DNA of 64,000 nt from assembly GCA_944319795.1 (NCBI GenBank), contig CALUFA010000002.1:86296-150295 (forward strand). The letters are read 5' to 3'. Under the pieces are notes generated by a model. It saw nothing but the letters and a program-made list of their open reading frames with translations, was not told where the DNA came from and made no database searches. Shown in pieces: positions 34,460 to 42,388 of the stretch (positions are counted from its first letter, which is position 1; the number at the start of each line of letters is the position of its first letter). The position numbers were made by a program, and so were the translations under genes. The stretch is from an uncultured Prevotella sp. (GTDB lineage: Bacteria > Bacteroidota > Bacteroidia > Bacteroidales > Bacteroidaceae).

Positions 34460-35227
34460 AATCCTATGCTTAAGCTGTATTTAGCCGTTTTTTCTAAGAC
34501 TTTACAAAGGTAAATCATATTTTTGACATACGCAACAAATCTAAAGATTATTTGAAAAAATAAATTTTCAATTTATAAATTTACAATTTTAAATGTTAAA
34601 CTCTAAATGGCATTGCTTTAGATTTATATTTATAAACCTAAATATACAATCCTAAAAGCAGCTTTAACCATAAATTCACCGTTTTATTCCAATACTTTCA
34701 TTATAAATCAGTTAATTACAGCCTTTAAAAGCGAAAATCGGTGATTATGCATAAATTCATCGGAAAAATAGGCATATAATGCGAATATTTGTTTGTTAAA
34801 CCATAAATTATGGCTGGAAATCAACTATTTACGTGCAAACCTCGGTTTTGCATAAATATACATTACGGTTTGTTGATTTAAATGTTTTAATATATAAATC
34901 TACATTTACATACAAAGTGTGTTATTTATAAATACAAATCACGCACCTTTAAAATGTAAACTTGTGTATAATTGATAAAAATTTAAAAGTTTAAAGTTTA
35001 GCGTTTTATATGTAAACAAATACTAACGCTAAATTCTACGGACTTTTCAGGGCGTTTTTTCCGTTTTTTTCGATAAATCCGAAAAGAGTATAAAGACGCT
35101 CGAAAATATGCGATTCTGAGAGCGTCAAAATTCATAAAACTGTCTGATTTTTAACGATTTCACCCTTATTTTTATGTTCGGGAAAAATCGGGAAATAGAA
35201 AAAAACAGCGTCTGAAAACGTGTTTTT
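34460..35227. other. AT-rich gene-free region between XRE regulator and holA
   Basis: About 770 bp, far richer in A/T than its surroundings and without a credible ORF. It contains scattered near-repeats (accataaatt at several places, gcataaat) and a 7-bp hairpin GACGCTC/GAGCGTC (35095-35126). The promoter of the XRE gene lies at its left edge. I see no DnaA-box cluster, tRNA or phage remnant. Confidence 0.6.
34505..34535 (-). promoter_or_regulatory. Promoter of the XRE regulator gene
   Basis: TACCTTTG at 34512-34505 with TTG at 34535-34533, 20 bp upstream, minus strand. Confidence 0.6.
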
Positions 35228-36256
35228 TCAGTGCAAAATAAAGAAAATAAGCTCGCGCAGAAGCTCCCCTATCGGCGTATTCGGGTTGTCAAGGCCCTTA
35301 CTTTTGGCGTCTGTCTCCCTAATTTTCGTGATTATCTGCATCACTTTTACGCCAGTATAATTTCTCATGCCGGTGATATAATCCCTTGCGGCCCACCCTC
35401 CCCTAAGGTCGAGCCAACGCGCAACGCTGTCTTCCGTGTGCGGTTGCGGAGCGTAATAAGCTATCAGAAGATTCTGGAAATAAGAGAACAGCATGGGCAC
35501 CAGCATGTATGCGTTGCCGGCTTTCGGGTTGCTGTTGAAGTAATATAGAATCCTGTTCGCCTTAAGCACGTCGCGGTTGACTATGGCGCCGCGCAGTTCG
35601 TAGGCGTTGAAGTCCTTGCTCACCCCTATCCTCGCCTCAACTATTTCAGGCGTTACGCGCCGGTCGTTGTCCGTCAGCGACAATAACAGCTTGTCAAGCT
35701 CGCCCGTCAGTCGGCTCAAGTCTGCCCCGATATGGTCGGCTATCATTTGTGCCGCCTTGTTTTCTATCGTGGCCCGTCCGTTAATCTTCAGGTAATTCGC
35801 GATGAACGCCGGCAGTTCGTATTCGCGCATCTTCTTGCTTTCGAATACTACGCCCACGGCGGCGGCCTTGGCCAGAATCTTCTTGCGCCCGTCGATGCTG
35901 CCGTTCTTATGGCATATTACGAGCACTGTGGTCTGCATGGGTTTTTCCACGTAGCGCTCTATGCGCTCCCAGTTCTTGATGTTTTGCGCCTCCTTCACTA
36001 TCACGACCTGCCTTTCGGCCATCATCGGGTAGCGCCGGGCCATGTCGACTATCTGGTTTGGCTGCACGTCCGAGCCGAACACGACCGACTGGTTGAAGTC
36101 GCGTTCCTCGGGCGCAAGGGCGTTCGCCTCGATGAACGACGATATTTTGTCTATGTAATAAGACTCCTCGCCCATCAGGATGTACACCGGCGCATACTTG
36201 CCTTCGCGCAAGTCGCGCATAACGCTATCGTAAGTCGCAATCTTCTTTTCAGCCAT
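35228..36256 (-). CDS. holA: DNA polymerase III subunit delta
   Basis: Clamp-loader wrench subunit, 342 residues. The opening YAPVYILMGEESYYIDKISSFIE matches HolA domain I; DFNQSVVFGSD, MMAERQVVIVKEAQNI, VLVICHKNGSIDGRKK and the later LSRLTGELDKLLLSL are conserved family stretches. No ATP-binding motif, as expected for delta. Transcribed away from the HSDR_N gene. It acts with DnaX (21.9 kb). Confidence 0.94.
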   Translation of the reverse strand: MAEKKIATYDSVMRDLREGKYAPVYILMGEESYYIDKISSFIEANALAPEERDFNQSVVFGSDVQPNQIVDMARRYPMMAERQVVIVKEAQNIKNWERIERYVEKPMQTTVLVICHKNGSIDGRKKILAKAAAVGVVFESKKMREYELPAFIANYLKINGRATIENKAAQMIADHIGADLSRLTGELDKLLLSLTDNDRRVTPEIVEARIGVSKDFNAYELRGAIVNRDVLKANRILYYFNSNPKAGNAYMLVPMLFSYFQNLLIAYYAPQPHTEDSVARWLDLRGGWAARDYITGMRNYTGVKVMQIITKIRETDAKSKGLDNPNTPIGELLRELIFFILH

Positions 36257-36326
36257 AGTCGGATAGTTTCCTGTGCGCCGTCACGTCAAAATAAGCCGCC
36301 GGCAATGCCGTTACGGCAAAATTGAT

Positions 36327-36334
36327 TAACTTTG
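36327..36334 (+). promoter_or_regulatory. -7 box of the HSDR_N protein gene
   Basis: TAACTTTG, about 40 bp before the ATG at 36374. Confidence 0.55.
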
Positions 36335-36373
36335 CAGACGTGTACAACGCTATCAGAATGCAAATTTAATAAA

Positions 36374-36823
36374 ATGTATCGATTAAACCTACCACAATAC
36401 GAAATAAAAATCGCGCGCCGTGGCGGCAAGCCTTACATACTCGACACGCTTCGGCGTAAATACGTATGCCTTACGCCTGAAGAATGGGTGCGCCAACATT
36501 TCGTCAACTTCCTTATCTCGCATAAGGGCTATCCACAGGCCCTGATGGCCAACGAAGTCGAGCTCCGCGTCGGCGACAAGCGCCTACGGTGCGACAGCGT
36601 ATTATATAATAAGGTAGCGCAACCCGTCATGATAATCGAATACAAAGCCCCGACAATCGCCCTTACGCAGCATGTGTTCGACCAAATTTCCACATACAAC
36701 ATGCTTCTTCATGTAGACTACCTCGTAGTAAGCAACGGCCTGCAGCATTATTGCTGCCGAATGGACTACGACAACCAAGCCTACGCTTTCCTGACCGACA
36801 TTCCAGACTATGACGAGCTGTAA
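36374..36823 (+). CDS. Standalone type I restriction R-subunit N-terminal (HSDR_N) nuclease-like protein
   Basis: 149 residues, start MYRLNLPQYE. The sequence matches the HSDR_N_2 domain, a PD-(D/E)xK nuclease fold: candidate active-site residues are E61/E63, D74 in LRCDSVLYN, and E89-x-K91 in MIIEYKAP. There is no helicase domain and no hsdM or hsdS nearby, so it is not a restriction system by itself. Such short proteins are widespread in Bacteroidales and their role is unknown. Divergent from holA with its own -7 box. Confidence 0.85.
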   Translation: MYRLNLPQYEIKIARRGGKPYILDTLRRKYVCLTPEEWVRQHFVNFLISHKGYPQALMANEVELRVGDKRLRCDSVLYNKVAQPVMIIEYKAPTIALTQHVFDQISTYNMLLHVDYLVVSNGLQHYCCRMDYDNQAYAFLTDIPDYDEL

Positions 36824-36968
36824 CTGTAAATTAGCTACTATTACTATGTGAAAGAGAAACAAAGACACGAATACAGACAGGGGTGACAACACTTTTAACA
36901 GCCAGCCTTAACTCTTGCGCAAACCACTGGTTATCAAAGGTTTAACGACATACATCCATCCGTCGTGC

Positions 36969-37049
36969 AAAAAGCCGCCTTTCGCATTGCAAAAGGCGGC
37001 AAACGGGAGCACAAAAGGCGGCTAATTGCAATGCGAAAGGCAGCCTTTT
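36969..37049. repeat. 22-bp-period array, copy R4 (4 units, 81 bp)
   Basis: Units aaaaagccgcctttc, aaaaggcggcaaacg, aaaaggcggctaatt and gaaaggcagcctttt; spacers gcattgc, ggagcac and gcaatgc. Spacers 1 and 3 are exact reverse complements, as are (nearly) units 1 and 4, so the whole array is a large imperfect palindrome. Confidence 0.87.
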
Positions 37050-37236
37050 GTGATTATCATGATTTGCAGCTTATCAAACATTAACGACAGCCGACCACCG
37101 CATAAAGAAAATCTTACTAATCACGCAACTACCGGCAAGGCATCCAACTGCCGGCATCAGTTTCTGCACAATGTGTAAAATTGGCAGCGAATACCCAGAA
37201 ACACATTTTAAATTGTAATTAAAACACGAACCGATA

Positions 37237-37268
37237 CTTGCATAAAAACAGGCGATACTGTACCTTTG
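37237..37268 (+). promoter_or_regulatory. Promoter of secreted protein gene at 37.4 kb
   Basis: CTTG (37237-37240), 20 bp, TACCTTTG (37261-37268). Confidence 0.65.
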
Positions 37269-37363
37269 CATTCAACAAATAATACGGTAACCCTAAAATC
37301 CAGGATAACGGCTCACCTGGATCAAGGGTAAAACAGGACATTAGAGCTTACCAAACAGACATC

Positions 37364-37930
37364 ATGAAACGTTTTTTATCCATGTTTTTTGCGCTTGCTT
37401 GCGCCTTTGCAAACATATCCGCGCAGAACGTAACAGTACCGGAACCCGATTTTTCGGAGGAAACCCTGCTCCTGACAAGCGACACTTCAGCCGTAAAATT
37501 AGTACGCGAGAACGCCACGATAAAGACCAAGATCGGCGCAAGCGTGTATCTTTTCGGCATAGGAAAAGCGAAATCAAGACTGACAGTCAAGGGGCGGAAA
37601 TCAAGCAGCAAGGCTGAAGGCGCAACCACGACAAGGCTTATCGTGAAAGCCACTGACAACAACACCGACCCGAACTCATTCATAAACATCTTCAAATTCG
37701 AGATAAAGGGCAAAGAGAGACGGTATCAGATTGCGGAAGCAGGAACATTCTCGCCTACTGAGAAAAACAATTTGGCCGCAATAGGATATGACGCGAAAAA
37801 ATACGGAAAAAGCTCATACCTCCTTACGCTGACCAACCTCAAGCCCGGTGAATACGGGATATACATCGGCGACCCGAACACCGAAAACACAAAAAACAAC
37901 ATGAAGATAACAACATTCACCGTCAAGTAA
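37364..37930 (+). CDS. Secreted protein of unknown function
   Basis: 188 residues with a signal peptide (MKRFLSMFFALACAFANISA, cleaved before QNVTV). The mature part is Lys/Thr/Asn-rich and beta-sheet-like, ending in LTNLKPGEYGIYIGDPN, a pattern seen in Ig-like or beta-sandwich secreted proteins. I do not recognise a named domain. It has a promoter with both boxes, a leader of about 90 nt, and a perfect 23-bp hairpin just past the stop. Confidence 0.75.
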   Translation: MKRFLSMFFALACAFANISAQNVTVPEPDFSEETLLLTSDTSAVKLVRENATIKTKIGASVYLFGIGKAKSRLTVKGRKSSSKAEGATTTRLIVKATDNNTDPNSFINIFKFEIKGKERRYQIAEAGTFSPTEKNNLAAIGYDAKKYGKSSYLLTLTNLKPGEYGIYIGDPNTENTKNNMKITTFTVK

Positions 37931-37959
37931 CACGGGAAACACGAACGTGTTCCCATTAC

Positions 37960-38012
37960 ATACGCCGAATCCCCGGCTGCGGTAATTTGCCGCAGCCGGG
38001 GATTCGGCGTAT
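37960..38012. terminator. 23-bp perfect hairpin between convergent genes
   Basis: Arms 37960-37982 and 37990-38012 are exact reverse complements (atacgccgaatccccggctg and cgg), loop 7 nt. No uridine tract follows on either strand. It lies between the secreted protein and DnaJ-like genes and could end or stabilise both messages. Confidence 0.7.
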
Positions 38013-38026
38013 AACAACGGCTTTTA

Positions 38027-38842
38027 TCACATACCCCTTGCCTTATATATGCGTTCCTTTGCCTCGTTTATTTCCTGGAATTTCTTTTCAGCCGCACGGC
38101 GAATGTCGTCGCCGAGGGCGGCCACACGGTCGGGATGGTGCTTCAGTGCGAGCGTGCGGTAAGCGCGGCGCACCTCGTCGTCCGTCGCGTCGGGCGACAC
38201 GCCGAGCACGGCGTAAGCATCGTCGAGCGTGCCGCCGCTGAGCTTCAGCATAGAGTCAAGCTCGCTTTCTTCCAGCCCCATGCATCGCGCCACCTCTTTC
38301 AGGGCGTCAACCTCGCCTCGGGGCACGCTGCCGTCGGCCTGGGCTATCATCACGAGGAAGTTCAACAGCTGCAACCGTTGCGAGTAATCCATGTTGGCGG
38401 CTATCTGCGCGCAGCTCTTGCGTATCAGGTCGCGGAAAGCGTATGGATTGGTTGCGTTCATACGCTTCTGCTCGTCGAAGAGGCGCAACAATATGCTGTT
38501 GCCCTGCTCTACGGCGGCTTCGCCGAAGTTCATGCGCAGGAAACGGCGCACGAACTCCATTTCCGAGTGCATCACCTTGCCGTCGGCCTTTATTATATAC
38601 GATGCCAACACAAGCAGCGAGAACAGGAAACTGTTGCGCTGCCCCTCATAATACTGCCGCCGTTGGGCCTGCGCCCATGCGTCGCCGTCGTCAACATAAC
38701 CGCTTCCGCGTTTTTCGCCGTCCTTGTTTACGGCTTTCAGCCCGTAATCAAACAATGCGCCCAAGGCCACTCCGGCCAGTGCGCCGAGCGCGCCACCCGA
38801 CATGAATCCGAGTATGCCGCCTATCCATTTTCCTGCTGCCAT
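38027..38842 (-). CDS. TerB-DnaJ domain protein (DjlA-like)
   Basis: 271 residues from [17 protein letters not shown] at 38842. An N-terminal Gly/Ala-rich hydrophobic segment (about 5-35) may anchor it in the membrane. Residues about 75-190 resemble a TerB-like helical domain ([40 protein letters not shown]), and the C-terminus is a J domain with [21 protein letters not shown] and the HPD motif in LKHHPDRV. This is the DjlA architecture; it would stimulate DnaK near the membrane. Strong promoter directly upstream. Confidence 0.92.
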   Translation of the reverse strand: MAAGKWIGGILGFMSGGALGALAGVALGALFDYGLKAVNKDGEKRGSGYVDDGDAWAQAQRRQYYEGQRNSFLFSLLVLASYIIKADGKVMHSEMEFVRRFLRMNFGEAAVEQGNSILLRLFDEQKRMNATNPYAFRDLIRKSCAQIAANMDYSQRLQLLNFLVMIAQADGSVPRGEVDALKEVARCMGLEESELDSMLKLSGGTLDDAYAVLGVSPDATDDEVRRAYRTLALKHHPDRVAALGDDIRRAAEKKFQEINEAKERIYKARGM

Positions 38843-38929
38843 ATCTTTTCCTATTTGACAAATCCGCCGCGGCAAGCAGGCTGTGAATATGCATGTGCCG
38901 CCCCTATTGCCGCTTTGCCGAACTTGTTA

Positions 38930-38990
38930 CAAAGATAATGTAAATCGAGGAAAACACAAAATAAAAAACGAGGGAAACGAGTTTTTATTC
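38930..38990 (-). promoter_or_regulatory. Promoter module of the TerB-DnaJ gene
   Basis: TTTG (38960-38957), 19 bp, TATCTTTG (38937-38930), minus strand. The boxes and about 25 bp upstream (an AAAACTCGTTTC-like stretch) match the module duplicated at 27.2 kb. Confidence 0.8.
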
Positions 38991-39156
38991 AACCGTTGCA
39001 GAGTCCTGTGGCTGTTCGGAGCAATATGGCACATAAAAACCTTACGTGCACATGTCACAAATGCGCTGCGTCTCAGATACAAATACAGCCGGCTACTTTT
39101 GTGGTGGCCGGCTGTAACGCTTTCTTAGGGTATTAGGTATAGGTTGTATTTTTGGT

Positions 39157-41013
39157 TTACCAGATGTAGGTGCGCTTCTCAACGGGCAGCCAAAGTTTGT
39201 TCTCCTGCTTCACGTCAAACAGTTCGTACCAACGGTCGAAGTTCATCACCACTCCGTTCACGCGTTCCTTGCCTTGCGCATGGACGTCATTCTCGTACTG
39301 GTACAGACTGGCTTCCACTGTGCTTTTGGTGCGCCACAGCTCTGCGTAGCCCTGGAAGAACTTCTTTTCCTGCTTCACCATCTCCTCGCCGCTGAAGCCT
39401 TCGGCCCTCAGCTTGTTCATATATGCATCGTAGGTTATGTTGAATCCGCCAAGGTCGGCGATGTTCTCGCCAAGGGTTTTCTCGCCGTCGGTGTACACTC
39501 CGGGTATTTCGTCGGGCATGATTTCCAACATGTTGTAGCAGTTGACGAGCGACTGCTGCTTCTGCTCGAACGTCATCTTGTCGTTCACCGTCCACCAGTT
39601 GCGGTAGCATCCGTTCATATCATAGTTAGCCCCTAAGTCGTCGAACGCATGGGTTATCTCGTGTCCTACGGGCATAAGCATGGCGTAGTTGATGGCGTCG
39701 GACTGGTCGGGGCTGTAGAAAGGCTCTATGGCGAATGCGGGCAGGATGACGATGCTGTTCATGTCGGGCATGTAGAATGCGTTGGCAACGGTCAGGTTGC
39801 TGTCGTAGCTGGAGGCGGCGTAGTCCATTGCCACGTCCTGTACGCGCTTGCCCACAAGGTACAGCCCTGTAAGGTTGTATGCCTTGTAGAGCTGGTGTAT
39901 GTTGACGACGACAGGACCCGGCTCTATCGTGGGCAGTCCCTCTTCATACCATTCGTCGGGATATACGGCATGTATGCCCATGTTGTCCAGCTTGTCAATG
40001 GCGTTCTGGCGCGTAGTGGAGCTGAGCCACTGGTTTTTGCCCAGCCTGTCCTTGGCGGTGCTCAATATTTCCTGACAGCGACGGATCATGTTTTCCTTTA
40101 TCTCAGGCGTGAGATACTCCCTTGTGTATGCCCTTGAAAAGTAGTAACCCATCCAGTAGTCCTGTATGTCGCGTGCAAGGTCTTCCAGGCGTTCGTATTC
40201 GTCCAACGCCTTTGTTGAAGTGTACACGGTGTCGGCCTCTATGAGGTCTGCCATGAATGCCTTCAGCCTAACCGGGTCAATGTCCGAGAGCTGGTTGATG
40301 AAGTCTTCCATGTCAGCGTCTAAGTAGACGTCGTCCTTGTCCAGGCCCAGCCCTTCGGCCACTATGTCCAGTATCTGTCCGCTCTCGACCGAGCGCGTGG
40401 CTGTCAGCGGATGTGCGTTCTCCAGCAGCGTGTGGCTCTTCTTTATGTCGTTCACCGAGTGCGTGCGCGAGTGGAGCAGCCTCTTGGCGGCGAATGCGGT
40501 GTTGCCGCTTCTGGCGCTATTAATGCTTACGCTGGGGTATATGTATGCCTTCATCAGGCCGTCCACGTTTCCAAGGTAGATGTCGAACAGCGTGTAGTAG
40601 CCCTCTACGTACAGCTTGGCGGCCGCGCGCCACACATCCTCATGGGTGCTGATGCCGTCGGTCATCTTTACGGCCTCGTTAAGAGCGGCCAGGCCGGCCT
40701 CGGTGGTCTGGTCGATGTTCATCACGTTCTCCTTTACCTGCCTGATGTCGGGGTCTTTCTCTCTCAGTTCTTCCTTGCGCATGTCATTTTTGTACGCTAA
40801 GTCGGTAAAGAATCCTGCCTCCCAGTCGGTCTCTGTGGCATCGTACCACGCGCCGTTACAGTACATGAAGAAGTCGTCGCCGGGACTTACGGATATGTCC
40901 TTGTTGCCGTCGAGCGTCCAGGGCTTTTCGTCCACCGCCGACGGCACAGTGTCGTCGCTGCATGCCGCTATGGTCATGGCGCCGAGTAGCAATAGTGAAA
41001 TGGATTTGTTCAT
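39157..41013 (-). CDS. M13 family metallopeptidase, lipoprotein (PepO/neprilysin-like)
   Basis: 618 residues from MNKSISLLLLGAMTIAACSDD; the lipobox AAC predicts an outer-envelope lipoprotein. PGDDFFMYCNGAW opens the M13 domain. The zinc site is H451-E-I-T-H455 in VGHEITHAFDDLG, with the third ligand E516 in ENIADLGG; NAFY with MPDMNSIVILPAFA matches the substrate-binding NAFY/F motif. Degrades peptides in the periplasm or at the surface. The longer frame to 41109 crosses the promoter and is not used. Monocistronic. Confidence 0.95.
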   Translation of the reverse strand: MNKSISLLLLGAMTIAACSDDTVPSAVDEKPWTLDGNKDISVSPGDDFFMYCNGAWYDATETDWEAGFFTDLAYKNDMRKEELREKDPDIRQVKENVMNIDQTTEAGLAALNEAVKMTDGISTHEDVWRAAAKLYVEGYYTLFDIYLGNVDGLMKAYIYPSVSINSARSGNTAFAAKRLLHSRTHSVNDIKKSHTLLENAHPLTATRSVESGQILDIVAEGLGLDKDDVYLDADMEDFINQLSDIDPVRLKAFMADLIEADTVYTSTKALDEYERLEDLARDIQDYWMGYYFSRAYTREYLTPEIKENMIRRCQEILSTAKDRLGKNQWLSSTTRQNAIDKLDNMGIHAVYPDEWYEEGLPTIEPGPVVVNIHQLYKAYNLTGLYLVGKRVQDVAMDYAASSYDSNLTVANAFYMPDMNSIVILPAFAIEPFYSPDQSDAINYAMLMPVGHEITHAFDDLGANYDMNGCYRNWWTVNDKMTFEQKQQSLVNCYNMLEIMPDEIPGVYTDGEKTLGENIADLGGFNITYDAYMNKLRAEGFSGEEMVKQEKKFFQGYAELWRTKSTVEASLYQYENDVHAQGKERVNGVVMNFDRWYELFDVKQENKLWLPVEKRTYIW

Positions 41014-41058
41014 TTTGTCAGATATTGTTGTTTTACGTTTGTGTTCGCGTTTTGGCTG

Positions 41059-41091
41059 CAAAGATAGTTCTTTTTGTGTAAAATATACAAA
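41059..41091 (-). promoter_or_regulatory. Promoter of the M13 peptidase gene
   Basis: TTTG (41091-41088), 21 bp, TATCTTTG (41066-41059) on the minus strand. Confidence 0.72.
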
Positions 41092-41194
41092 AATAAACAA
41101 ATTAAGCATAGCTTATTTTATAAACGACCTTATTGCGAACGTTTGCATTTCATTACAAAGTACTGCTCGGCCGTTCACGAATCCCCTATTTTCC

Positions 41195-41275
41195 CAAAGG
41201 CCGCATATTACCGCATGAAAGGTTACCTTTTACCGTGCGAAAGGCAACCTTTTGCAGCCTAAAAGGCAACCTTTT
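41195..41275. repeat. 22-bp-period array, copy R5 (4 units, 81 bp)
   Basis: Units caaaggccgcatatt, gaaaggttacctttt, gaaaggcaacctttt and aaaaggcaacctttt; spacers accgcat, accgtgc and gcagcct. The last three units are near-perfect palindromes. Confidence 0.88.
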
Positions 41276-41431
41276 GCAAAACGCCTGATTACCAGCATGG
41301 TTACGGTTTGGAATAACGCCGGGCATTATTCATAGACGATAAGCCGGGCCGGGCGGCTGTTTTAATCACATTTTTGCAGCCTTTTATGAACATTTACCCG
41401 TGCAAACGGCACGAAAACCATGATTTTTGTG

Positions 41432-41470
41432 TAAGTTTGCATCTGCAAAACATTTTTGGAGGAACTAACG
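41432..41470 (+). promoter_or_regulatory. metA -7 box and Shine-Dalgarno
   Basis: TAAGTTTG (41432-41439), then GGAGGAA (41458-41464) six bases before the ATG. A strong Shine-Dalgarno is unusual in this window and fixes the start at 41471 rather than the in-frame TTG at 41456. Confidence 0.7.
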
Positions 41471-42388
41471 ATGCCATTGAGAATACCCGACAGGCTGCCG
41501 GCTATCGACGCCTTGAAGAAGGAGAATATATTTGTAATGGACAATTCGCGGGCGCACGCTCAGGACATAAGACCGCTGAGAATCGTCATCCTGAACCTGA
41601 TGCCGCTGAAGATAACGACGGAGACCGACTTGATCAGGCTATTGTCGAACACCCCGTTGCAGATAGACATCACCTTCATGAAGCTGAAAAGCCATACGCC
41701 GAAGAACACCCCGATCGAGCACATGATGATGTTTTACAAGGATTTCGACGTGCTCGAACGCATGAAGTTCGACGGGATGATAATAACCGGCGCGCCCGTC
41801 GAACTGATGGAATACGAGGAAGTAAACTACTGGGAGGAAGTAACCCGGATATTCAGCTGGGCGCGCAGCCACGTAACGAGCACGCTCTACGTGTGCTGGG
41901 CGGCACAGGCCGGACTGTATTACCACTACGGCGTGCCAAAGCACAAGCTGCCGGAGAAGATGTTCGGCATATTCCGCCACCACGTCACCGAGCCGTTGCT
42001 GCCCATATTCCGCGGCTTCGACGACTTCTTCTACATGCCGCACAGCCGCCATACCGAGGTTAGGCGCAGCGACATCGAGAAGCGCGCGGAGCTTGACATC
42101 GTAGCCGAGTCTGCCGACAGCGGGCCCGGCATAGTAATGGCGCGCGGCGGCCGCGAGTTCTTTATAACCGGACACATGGAGTATGCTCCCGACACGCTCG
42201 ACAAGGAATACCGCCGCGACCTCGGCAAGAGGAGCGACGTAGGGCTGCCCGTGAACTACTACCGCGACGACAAGCCCGAGCTTGGGCCGGTCGTAACGTG
42301 GCGCGCGCACGCCAACCTGTTCTTCAACAATTGGATCAATTATTACGTTTACCAGGAAACGCCTTATGACATCGACAAGATCGGATAA
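41471..42388 (+). CDS. metA: Homoserine O-acyltransferase (MetA family), predicted acetyl-CoA-specific
   Basis: Activates homoserine for methionine synthesis. 305 residues, the normal MetA length. Catalytic Cys142 lies in TLYVCWAAQAG; His and Glu of the triad are in FITGHMEYAPDTL (H235 and E237 by the usual numbering); MPHSRHTEVRR is the conserved loop. Residue 111 is Glu (TGAPVELMEYEEV). In characterised family members Glu111 gives acetyl-CoA and Gly111 succinyl-CoA preference, so acetylhomoserine is the predicted product despite the gene's usual succinyltransferase label. It overlaps the downstream U32 gene by 23 bp. Confidence 0.95.
   Translation: MPLRIPDRLPAIDALKKENIFVMDNSRAHAQDIRPLRIVILNLMPLKITTETDLIRLLSNTPLQIDITFMKLKSHTPKNTPIEHMMMFYKDFDVLERMKFDGMIITGAPVELMEYEEVNYWEEVTRIFSWARSHVTSTLYVCWAAQAGLYYHYGVPKHKLPEKMFGIFRHHVTEPLLPIFRGFDDFFYMPHSRHTEVRRSDIEKRAELDIVAESADSGPGIVMARGGREFFITGHMEYAPDTLDKEYRRDLGKRSDVGLPVNYYRDDKPELGPVVTWRAHANLFFNNWINYYVYQETPYDIDKIG

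Larger units (their letters stand above)
36824..37363. other. Intergenic region with array R4 and a promoter
   Basis: It lies between two plus-strand genes and holds a four-unit 22-bp array (36969-37049) and the promoter of the next gene (37237-37268). Otherwise nothing recognised. Confidence 0.7.
41014..41470. other. Divergent intergenic region pepO/metA
   Basis: It contains the pepO promoter (41059-41091), array R5 (41195-41275) and the metA -7 box (41432-41439) with a strong ribosome-binding site. Nothing else recognised. Confidence 0.7.

Noticed and set aside
34540-35227. AT-rich region considered as a replication origin
   Set aside because: No cluster of DnaA boxes was seen and no origin-type genes (dnaA, dnaN) adjoin it.
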